Assembly: GCA_964625225.1 (NCBI GenBank)
Contig: CAZVAR010000033.1
Coordinates: forward strand, 1-26,962
Length of the DNA: 26,962 nucleotides
DNA from: CAZVAR01 sp964625225
Lineage (GTDB): Bacteria > Pseudomonadota > Alphaproteobacteria > JAJUGE01
Direction: 5' to 3'
Part shown: one piece after another, positions 21,158 through 26,962 of the stretch
Numbering within the stretch: position 1 is the first letter of the stretch
Layout: each line of letters begins with the position of its first letter
The notes under the pieces: generated by a model
Database searches by the model: none
The model's input: only the letters and a program-made list of their open reading frames with translations
What the model was told of the DNA's origin: nothing
Position numbers and translations under genes: made by a program

Positions 21158-21871
21158 ATGACGCTTGACGCGAAGATCGTCGAAACCCTTTCGGCAGCCT
21201 CGACCGCGACGATCACGACGATTCTGCTGAAGAAGGGGCTGCGCAACGTCTGGATGCGTGGCACGCGGCCCTTGAACCCGGGTCAGCCGCGCCTGGTCGG
21301 ACGCGCCTTCACGCTACGCTTCATCCCGGCCCGGGAGGATCTCGCGACGCCCGAATCCTGGTCCTCGCCGCGCTCGACCCGGGCGGCGATCGAGGCGATG
21401 CCGCCCGGCTGCATCGCCGTCGCCGATGCGATGGGCATCACCGATGCTGGCATCTTCGGCGACATCCTGTGCGCGCGGATCGCCAAGCGCGGGATCGCGG
21501 GGCTGGTCACGGACGGCGTCGTGCGCGACGTTGCCGGGGTCCGCAGCACCGGCCTGCCGGTCTGGTGCCAGGGCGGCGCGGCGCCGCCCTCCGTCGCCGG
21601 CCTGACCTTCGTCAACTGGCAGGAGCCGATCGGCTGCGGCGGCGTCGCGGTATTCCCGGACGATGTCGTCGTGGCCGACGAGGACGGCGCGGTGGTGATC
21701 CCGGCGGCGCTGCTCGACGAGGTCGTGGCGGCGGCGCCGGAGCAGGAGCGCCTCGAAAACTGGATCATGACGCAGGTCGAGAACGGCGCAGCGCTGCCGG
21801 GCCTCTATCCGCCCAACGCTGAGAACAAGGCGCGCTACGAGGCCGAGACGGGGCGGGGCCGAGACTCGTGA
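21158..21871 (+). CDS. RraA/HMG-aldolase-family protein
   Basis: The 237-residue protein belongs to the RraA-like fold, which includes 4-hydroxy-4-methyl-2-oxoglutarate (HMG/CHA) aldolases and RNase E inhibitor homologues. The key stretch is FGDILCARIAKRGIAGLV, followed by TDGVVRDV, in which Asp102, Arg123 and Asp124 correspond to residues used by the Pseudomonas aldolase for metal and oxaloacetate-type substrate binding. Presence of the catalytic Arg-Asp pair favours an aldolase or decarboxylase over an RNase E inhibitor. ATG 21158 has GGAG at a 7-nt spacing and is preferred over ATG 21146. Its stop overlaps the GTG of the CoA-transferase gene (GTGA), so the two are translationally coupled. 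Many databases misname this family as dimethylmenaquinone methyltransferase. Confidence 0.88.
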   Translation: MTLDAKIVETLSAASTATITTILLKKGLRNVWMRGTRPLNPGQPRLVGRAFTLRFIPAREDLATPESWSSPRSTRAAIEAMPPGCIAVADAMGITDAGIFGDILCARIAKRGIAGLVTDGVVRDVAGVRSTGLPVWCQGGAAPPSVAGLTFVNWQEPIGCGGVAVFPDDVVVADEDGAVVIPAALLDEVVAAAPEQERLENWIMTQVENGAALPGLYPPNAENKARYEAETGRGRDS

Positions 21872-23109
21872 CCGGGCAGGGCGAAGCCGCGGCGGACCAC
21901 CCGCTCGCGGGCATCCGCGTCATCGACCTCGCCAGCTTCATCGCCGGGCCCGTGGCGGCGACGGTGATGGCCGATTTCGGCGCGGAGGTCATCAAGATCG
22001 AGCAGCCGGGCGTCGGCGACCCCTACCGGACCCGCAATCACCGGCCCGGCACGCCGAACCACCGCTACATCGTCGACAACCGCTCCAAGAAGAGCCTCGC
22101 CCTCGACCTCAAGGCGCCCGAAGGGCTGAAGGTCCTGCATCGCCTCGTCGCGCGTTCCGACGTCCTCGTCACCAATCTCCCGCTCGACATCCGCGCCCGG
22201 CTGAAGGTCCGCTACGAGGATCTGGCGCCGCTGAACGAGCGGCTCGTCTATGCGTCGATCACGGCCTATGGCGAGGTCGGGCCGGAGGCGAGCAAGACCG
22301 GGTTCGACACGACCGCGCTCTGGGCGCGGACCGGGCTCATGGACCTGGTGCGGGCCAACCCCGACATGCCGCCGGCCCTCCCGCCCGGCGGCATGGGCGA
22401 TCATCCGACGGCGATGTCGCTCTACGGCGCGATCATGACCGCGCTGTTCCAGCGCGAGCGCACCGGCAAGGGCGCCATGGTTGCGACCTCGCTTCTGGCC
22501 AACGGCGTCTGGTGGGGCGCCCTTCCCGTTCAGGAGATGCTGTGCGGGCTGCCCCGCACCTCGCGCGAGACCGGCCGCGGCGCGCCGAACGCGCTTTACA
22601 ACCTCTACCGCTGCCGGGACGGTCGCTGGTTCCTGATGGCGGTCGCCAACGAGGAGCGGCAATGGCCGGCGCTGGCCCACGCGATCGGACGCCCGGAGTT
22701 GACCGACGATGACCGGTTCGCGACCCAAGCGGCCCGGCGGACCCATGCGGCCGAGCTGTTCGACCTCCTCGAAGCGGTGTTCGCGACGCGCGACTGGGAC
22801 ACCTGGCGCCCGCTGCTCGAAGCCGCGGGGATCACCTTTGGGCCGGTCGGGCGGGTGACCGACCTGCCCTCCGACCCGCAGGTGCGCGCCGCCGGAGTGC
22901 TGATCCCGACCACGGATCCGAGCGTCGGGGCGGAGCTGACGGTCGACAGCCCGATCTGGATGCGCGGCCACGACAAGGCCCCGCCGCTGCCCCCGCCCGG
23001 GCTCGGCGAGCATTCGCAGGCGGTGCTGCGCGACGCCGGCTACGACGAGGACGAGATCCGGCGCCTGATCGATGCCGGCGTGGTCGGAGCGGGCGGCGGG
23101 CCCGGGTGA
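21868..23109 (+). CDS. Class III (CaiB/BaiF) CoA-transferase
   Basis: A 413-residue family III CoA-transferase, which moves CoA between carboxylic acids. Signatures are LAGIRVIDLASFIAGPVAA near the N-terminus, LADFGAEVIKIE-like MADFGAEVIKIEQPGVGDP (34-52), NRSKKSLALDLK, and GFDTTALWARTGLM, in which Asp147 takes the place of the catalytic aspartate. The middle has GDHPTAMSLYGAIMTALFQRE, and the C-terminal half holds the typical FGPVGRVTDLPSDPQVRAAG. The GTG at 21868 overlaps the preceding stop. The frame and the L-R-V-I-D opening support this start. It would activate the imported acid as its CoA ester; the acid is not identifiable from sequence. The gene is followed by the VOC gene after 52 nt. 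Confidence 0.93.
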   Translation: MTGQGEAAADHPLAGIRVIDLASFIAGPVAATVMADFGAEVIKIEQPGVGDPYRTRNHRPGTPNHRYIVDNRSKKSLALDLKAPEGLKVLHRLVARSDVLVTNLPLDIRARLKVRYEDLAPLNERLVYASITAYGEVGPEASKTGFDTTALWARTGLMDLVRANPDMPPALPPGGMGDHPTAMSLYGAIMTALFQRERTGKGAMVATSLLANGVWWGALPVQEMLCGLPRTSRETGRGAPNALYNLYRCRDGRWFLMAVANEERQWPALAHAIGRPELTDDDRFATQAARRTHAAELFDLLEAVFATRDWDTWRPLLEAAGITFGPVGRVTDLPSDPQVRAAGVLIPTTDPSVGAELTVDSPIWMRGHDKAPPLPPPGLGEHSQAVLRDAGYDEDEIRRLIDAGVVGAGGGPG

Positions 23110-23161
23110 CGCGCCGATCGTGCGGCGGCGATCTCCGGCATCGGGTAGGGAGGGACGGCGC

Positions 23162-23590
23162 ATGGAACAGCGTCTGAGTCTGGTAACGCTCGGCGTCCGC
23201 GACCTCGTCCGCAGCCGGCGCTTCTACGAGCAGGGGCTCGGCTGGACCGCTTCCGGCGCCAGCACTGATGCGGTCGTCTTCTTCCGGCTCGGCGGCATCG
23301 CGCTCGCGCTCTTCGGCCGGGACGCACTCGCGGCCGATGCCGGGCTGCCCGCGGCCGGCAGCGGCTTCGGCGGCATCGCGCTCGCCTACAATGCCCGCAC
23401 GCGCGACGGGGTGGATGCGGTGCTCGCGAAGGCCGCGGTCGCCGGCGGCCGCATCCTGAGGCCGGCCGGGGAGGCCGAATGGGGCGGCTATACCGGCTAC
23501 TTCGCCGACCCGGACGGCCATCCCTGGGAGGTCGCCTGGAACCCGCATTTCCCGATCCGGGCGGACGGCAGCATCGCGCTGCCCGACTGA
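23162..23590 (+). CDS. VOC-superfamily (glyoxalase-like) protein
   Basis: A 142-residue vicinal-oxygen-chelate protein with two beta-alpha-beta-beta-beta modules. The first reads LVTLGVRDLVRSRRFYEQGLGW, the second ends GYFADPDGHPWEVAWNP, where the glutamate is the usual last metal ligand. The first-strand position that holds His in glyoxalase I and dioxygenases is not His here, so metal binding is uncertain. VOC proteins include epimerases, dioxygenases, resistance proteins and glyoxalases; methylmalonyl-CoA-epimerase-like activity would suit a CoA pathway, but the sequence does not show it. The ATG at 23162 follows AGGGAGGGA. It is the last gene of the plus-strand run before the ABC transporter genes. 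Confidence 0.85.
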   Translation: MEQRLSLVTLGVRDLVRSRRFYEQGLGWTASGASTDAVVFFRLGGIALALFGRDALAADAGLPAAGSGFGGIALAYNARTRDGVDAVLAKAAVAGGRILRPAGEAEWGGYTGYFADPDGHPWEVAWNPHFPIRADGSIALPD

Positions 23591-23770
23591 GGCCGCGGCA
23601 CCTCCTTCCCGATCCGAAGGGTGCCCTTAACGCGCCGGGCCAATCCGGCTAAGCTTTCGGAACACGCCGGCCGAACCGGCGGACCACGAGGCGCATCCGG
23701 GAGACCATCGCCCGCCGCACAGCGGGCAAGCGTGGCCGACCAGCAACGACCACATGGAGGAGACGACCCG
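23591..23770 (+). promoter_or_regulatory. Control region upstream of the ABC transporter operon
   Basis: This 180-nt gap precedes the binding-protein gene and probably carries its own promoter. It holds two inverted repeats: GCCGG/CCGGC (23634-23638 and 23645-23649) and CGCCGG/CCGGCG (23665-23670 and 23676-23681, 5-nt spacer). No confident sigma-70 pair was recognised. A GGAGGAG ribosome-binding site lies at 23756-23762. Confidence 0.4.
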
Positions 23771-24895
23771 ATGCCTATCCTCAAGAGCCTGTGGGGCGCA
23801 GCCGCCGCCTTGGCGCTCCTCGCGGTCACGGCCAGCGCGCCGCCGCAAGCCGGAGCCGCGGAGTGGCCGGATTACTATCCCGCCGATTACGACGAGATCG
23901 TGGAGGCCTCGAAGAACGAAGATGGCCTCCTGATCTACTCGATCATGGCCGAGTACAACTGGCGTCCGGTCATCGAAGGCTTCAACAAGCTCTACCCCTG
24001 GATCACGGTCAGCACGCTCGATCTCCAGAGCAACGAGGTCTTCACGCGCTACTATGCCGAGCGCAGCTCGGGCGCCAAGACGACGGACCTCATCATTTCG
24101 GCTACGATCGACGGCTGGCTCGAGTTCCTCGACAAGGGTGAGGCCCTCGAATACGTGTCGGCCGAGGCGGACAAGCTGCCGGACTGGAGCAAGCCCCGGC
24201 CCGGCTTCTATACCGTCTCCACCGACCCCATGATCATGGTCTACAACAAGCTCGTCGTGCCGGAGAACCTGCGGCCGAGAGGCATCCGGCACCTGGCCGA
24301 GCTGGTCCAGGAGAACCCGGGCATCTTCCGGAATGCGCTGGGAACATACAATGCCGGACTGTCCTCCTTCGGGCAGGCGATCAATCTCGTCTTCCTGAGA
24401 CGGCACGGCGAGGAGGCGTGGAAGTGGCTCGACACGCTGGGGCCGCAGTCGCGCCCCGAAATGTCGTCGGGGCCGATGCTGGCAAAGCTGCAGGCCGGTG
24501 AGTACAAGGTCGGGTACTTCATCTCCGGAATCGTCTTCTTCCCGAAGCTGAAGGACCCGGCCGGCGCCAAGATCATGGGCTGGAACTTCATCGAGGACGG
24601 GACCCCGCTGTTCATGCGGATGATGGCGATCCCCAAGGGCGGCAGCAGCCCCAACTCGGCCAAGCTGATGCTCGACTACATCCTCTCGCATGACGGCCAG
24701 GCTGGGTTCGGACGCGGCGGCCTGACGCCCTACCGCGAGGACGTGACGAAAGACGAGGTCGCCTACTACACCTACGGCGCCATCAAGGAGGAAGTCGGCG
24801 AGGAGAACATCCTGCTGATCGACTACGACCCGGACCTGATCAAGGACCTCGACAAGTTCATCGAGCGCTGGAAGCAGGCCTACCGCGCGAAGTGA
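23771..24895 (+). CDS. ABC transporter periplasmic substrate-binding protein
   Basis: A 374-residue extracellular solute-binding protein of the family 1/FbpA-like type. The signal peptide runs through about residue 30 (LKSLWGAAAALALLAVTASA, then PPQAGAA before EWPDYY), so the mature protein is periplasmic. Landmarks include EASKNEDGLLIYSIM near the mature N-terminus, the TTDLIISATIDGW and MIMVYNKLVVPENLRP segments, and a C-terminal DLIKDLDKFIERWKQAY. The tandem tyrosines that chelate ferric iron in FbpA are not evident, so an organic ligand is likelier. GGAGGAG precedes the ATG at 23771. A strong hairpin follows the stop codon, and the permease and ATPase genes come next. The ligand is not determined. 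Confidence 0.9.
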   Translation: MPILKSLWGAAAALALLAVTASAPPQAGAAEWPDYYPADYDEIVEASKNEDGLLIYSIMAEYNWRPVIEGFNKLYPWITVSTLDLQSNEVFTRYYAERSSGAKTTDLIISATIDGWLEFLDKGEALEYVSAEADKLPDWSKPRPGFYTVSTDPMIMVYNKLVVPENLRPRGIRHLAELVQENPGIFRNALGTYNAGLSSFGQAINLVFLRRHGEEAWKWLDTLGPQSRPEMSSGPMLAKLQAGEYKVGYFISGIVFFPKLKDPAGAKIMGWNFIEDGTPLFMRMMAIPKGGSSPNSAKLMLDYILSHDGQAGFGRGGLTPYREDVTKDEVAYYTYGAIKEEVGEENILLIDYDPDLIKDLDKFIERWKQAYRAK

Positions 24896-24905
24896 TCCGG
24901 GGCAC

Positions 24906-24936
24906 CCGGGCGGCCGTCTCCCGGACGGCCGTCCGG
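24906..24936 (+). terminator. Strong intercistronic hairpin after the binding-protein gene
   Basis: A 13-bp stem (24906-24918 paired with 24924-24936, one G-T pair) with a 5-nt loop TCCCG starts 11 nt past the binding-protein stop. There is no T-run after it. This is the usual place for a structure that protects the binding-protein message or stops most transcripts, giving more binding protein than permease. Confidence 0.6.
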
Positions 24937-24969
24937 CCCGCTTCACCGCTGTAAATCGGTAGGGGTGCC

Positions 24970-26694
24970 ATGATGGCTCGAACGGAAACGGCCGGCCCGG
25001 CCGTGGCGGTATCGCAGGTCGACCGCAATCTCGTCATCCAATGGCTGATTGCGGCCGTGACCGGGCTGCTCGTCGTACTGCCGGTGCTGCCGGTGTTCTA
25101 TCAGGCTTTTCTCGATCGGCCGCTCTACGATGCCGACGCCAGCTTCTCGGTCAGCAGCTTCGTCCGGCTCCTCTCGGCCCCGGAGTTCGGCGAGGTCGTG
25201 CTGAATACCGTGTGGTTCGCGGTCGGCACGACGGTGATCGCGCAGGGGCTGGGCGTCCTGGGTGCGATCCTGGTCGGACGCACCGACCTGCCCGGGCGCG
25301 CCTTCTTCGGCGACATGCTGCTGTGGCCGCTGTTCATCTCGCACCTCGTGATGGCGTTCGGCTGGTTCACGATGTACGGGCCGTCCGGCTATGTGACGGT
25401 GCTGGTGCAGAGCGTACTCGGCTTCGAGCCCTGGAACCTCTACAGCATCGCCGGCATGGCGGTGGTCGCCGGCGTGTCGCAGGCGCCGCTGGCCTATCTT
25501 TACTGCATCGCCTCGGCGAGCGCGGCCGATCCGAATCTCGAGGACGCGGCGCGCAGCGCCGGCGCCAGCCCCTGGACCGTGCTGCGCACGGTGACGCTGC
25601 CGCTGATGCGGCCGGCGATCATCTACGGGACGATCATGAACTTCGTGATCGCGATCGAGATGCTGTCGATCCCGCTGGTGTTCGGCGGACCGGTGCATAT
25701 CGAGCTGTTCACGACCTACCTCTACCATCAGGTGTTCATGAGCGCGACGCCGGACTATGCGCTGGTGGCGGCCGCCTCCTTCTTCTTGCTGGCGATCGTC
25801 CTCGCGATGATGGTCCTGCAGGGGCGCCTGATGCGCAATGCCGGCCGCTTCGTCACGGTCGGCGGCAAGGCCTCGCGGCCGCGTCGCTTCCCGCTCGGCC
25901 GCTGGCGCTGGATCGCCTTCTTCGGCCTGCTGTTCTACGTCGTGTTTGCGATCATCGTGGTGCTCGGCGGGCTCGCCTTGCGCTCGGCCACGGTTCTGCT
26001 GACGCCGCTGATGCCGATCTGGGACCTGTTCACCCTGGCCAACTATCAGGTCATCGGCACCTACGAGGTCTATGTCCGCTCGATCGTGAACACCATCGCG
26101 ATCTCCTTCGTCGGCGGCCTGATCGGGACCCTGCTGATCACGTTGATCGCCCTGGTCGCGGCGCGGTCGGAGTTCCCGTTCCGCCGGCAGGTGGAGTATC
26201 TCGCGATCGCCCCGCGCGCCATTCCGGGCATCATCGCGGGGATCGGAATCTTCTACGCCATGGGCCTGTTCCCGCCGCTCGGGTGGCTGCGCAACACCAT
26301 CTGGCTGCTGATCATCGCCTACATCATGCGCTACCTGCCGACCGGGTTCGGGGCGATCGCCCCGGCGCTGTCGCAGATCAGCGCCGATCTCGACCGCAGC
26401 GCGCGCACGGTGGGCGCCGACTGGTGGCGCACCTCGCGTTCGATCCTGTTGCGGCTCCTCAAGCCGGCGATGTTCTCCTGCTTCGCCCTCCTCTTCATCC
26501 ACTTCCTGAAGGAATATGTGACGGCGGTGTTCCTGTTCGCGCCGGGCAGCGAGGTGATCGGCACGACGATGCTCCAATTCTGGATCAACGGCGACAACGG
26601 CCCGGTCTCGGCGCTGGCCACGATCCAGATCGCGATCACCGTCGTCTTCGTCTATGCCGCCCGCAAGCTGCTCGGAGTGCGCATCTATGGCTGA
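24970..26694 (+). CDS. ABC transporter permease, fused two-module type
   Basis: The 574-residue permease carries two BPD_transp_1 modules in tandem, as in FbpB-type importers, so one polypeptide supplies both membrane halves. Each has an EAA loop that docks the ATPase: EDAARSAGASPWTVLRTVTL (191-210) and, in the second half, DRSARTVGADWWRTSRSILL (about 475-494). About 12 membrane helices are predicted, the first at about 24-46. The ATG at 24970 (with a second ATG at 24973) follows AGGGG. The 3' end overlaps the ATPase start by 8 nt (ATGGCTGA). The partners are the upstream binding protein and the downstream ATPase. Confidence 0.93.
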   Translation: MMARTETAGPAVAVSQVDRNLVIQWLIAAVTGLLVVLPVLPVFYQAFLDRPLYDADASFSVSSFVRLLSAPEFGEVVLNTVWFAVGTTVIAQGLGVLGAILVGRTDLPGRAFFGDMLLWPLFISHLVMAFGWFTMYGPSGYVTVLVQSVLGFEPWNLYSIAGMAVVAGVSQAPLAYLYCIASASAADPNLEDAARSAGASPWTVLRTVTLPLMRPAIIYGTIMNFVIAIEMLSIPLVFGGPVHIELFTTYLYHQVFMSATPDYALVAAASFFLLAIVLAMMVLQGRLMRNAGRFVTVGGKASRPRRFPLGRWRWIAFFGLLFYVVFAIIVVLGGLALRSATVLLTPLMPIWDLFTLANYQVIGTYEVYVRSIVNTIAISFVGGLIGTLLITLIALVAARSEFPFRRQVEYLAIAPRAIPGIIAGIGIFYAMGLFPPLGWLRNTIWLLIIAYIMRYLPTGFGAIAPALSQISADLDRSARTVGADWWRTSRSILLRLLKPAMFSCFALLFIHFLKEYVTAVFLFAPGSEVIGTTMLQFWINGDNGPVSALATIQIAITVVFVYAARKLLGVRIYG

Positions 26695-26962
26695 ACTCGT
26701 GGTGGAAGGGCTGGTCAAGACCTTCGGCGCCGTCCGCGCCGTCGACGATGTCGGGTTCACGGTCGCAGACGGCGAGTTCCTGACCCTGCTGGGGCCGAGC
26801 GGCTGCGGCAAATCGACGACGCTGGCCGCCATTGCCGGGCTCGACCGGCCCGACGCCGGGCGGATCACGCTCGGCGGGCGGCCTTTCTTCGACGCCGCGA
26901 AGAACCTGTTCGTACCGCCGGAGGGGCGCGAGGTCGGGCTGGTCTTCCAGTCCTACGCGCTG
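26687..26962 (+). CDS. ABC transporter ATP-binding protein, N-terminal part (continues past the window)
   Basis: The first 92 residues of an ABC ATPase of the iron/spermidine/sulfate importer type. It opens MAELVVEGLVKTFGAVRAVD, has Walker A GPSGCGKST (36-44) and reaches the Q-loop GLVFQSYAL at the window edge. The signature motif, Walker B and any C-terminal regulatory domain lie outside. The segment GRPFFDAAKNLFVPPEGREVG before the Q-loop matches the FbpC-like subgroup. The ATG at 26687 overlaps the permease end by 8 nt, so the two are translationally coupled. Confidence 0.95.
   Translation, partial: MAELVVEGLVKTFGAVRAVDDVGFTVADGEFLTLLGPSGCGKSTTLAAIAGLDRPDAGRITLGGRPFFDAAKNLFVPPEGREVGLVFQSYAL

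Noticed and set aside
24943..26868. A 641-codon minus-strand open frame opposite the permease
   Set aside because: It is an antisense shadow full of His, Arg, Asp and Gln with no domain; the permease on the other strand has clear EAA loops.
1..26962. CRISPR arrays, tRNA or rRNA genes, insertion sequences and prophage genes
   Set aside because: No direct-repeat arrays, cloverleaf-like segments, transposase or phage motifs were seen on either strand.

Overview
The window is a GC-rich, densely coded stretch of what looks like an alphaproteobacterial chromosome, probably Rhodospirillales-like. The evidence is the order chvI-chvG-hprK-rapZ-EIIA(Man)-ptsH-ahcY, a short HprK that is only the kinase domain, a HisKA_2-type histidine kinase, and rpsD as a stand-alone gene. 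No rRNA, tRNA, CRISPR array, insertion sequence or phage gene was seen.

Region 1 (1-5073, all minus strand) is a regulatory block. The two-component pair ChvI/ChvG is followed by HprK, RapZ, a single-domain EIIA-Man protein and HPr, and then ahcY (truncated by the window edge). There is no EI and no sugar permease, so this is a regulatory rather than a transport phosphotransferase chain. Several genes overlap by 4 nt, which points to one operon.

Region 2 (5211-14128) is mostly housekeeping. It holds a cobalt-uptake pair cbtB-cbtA (plus strand), then on the minus strand an orphan membrane histidine kinase, inorganic pyrophosphatase, a short-chain dehydrogenase, ribosomal protein S4, the RNA methyltransferase TrmJ and a very hydrophobic DUF2339 protein. 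A near-consensus promoter for rpsD has its -35 hexamer wrapped around the trmJ stop codon, and it abuts a perfect 24-bp palindrome.

Region 3 (14129 to the end) is an accessory catabolic island. An AbgB-like M20 amidohydrolase is divergent from a gamma-glutamyltransferase-family protein whose catalytic Thr is intact but whose glutamate-binding residues are mostly replaced. A minus-strand run encodes an SDR, two MaoC-type hot-dog proteins and an MFS permease. Divergent from it is a plus-strand run of NIPSNAP, an RraA/HMG-aldolase-type protein, a class III (CaiB) CoA-transferase and a VOC protein, followed by an ABC importer (binding protein, fused double permease, ATPase cut by the window end). 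Together this reads as uptake, CoA activation, hydration, oxidation and C-C cleavage of an unidentified carboxylic acid. The control region between the two runs (20546-20764) carries two palindromes that are candidate operators.
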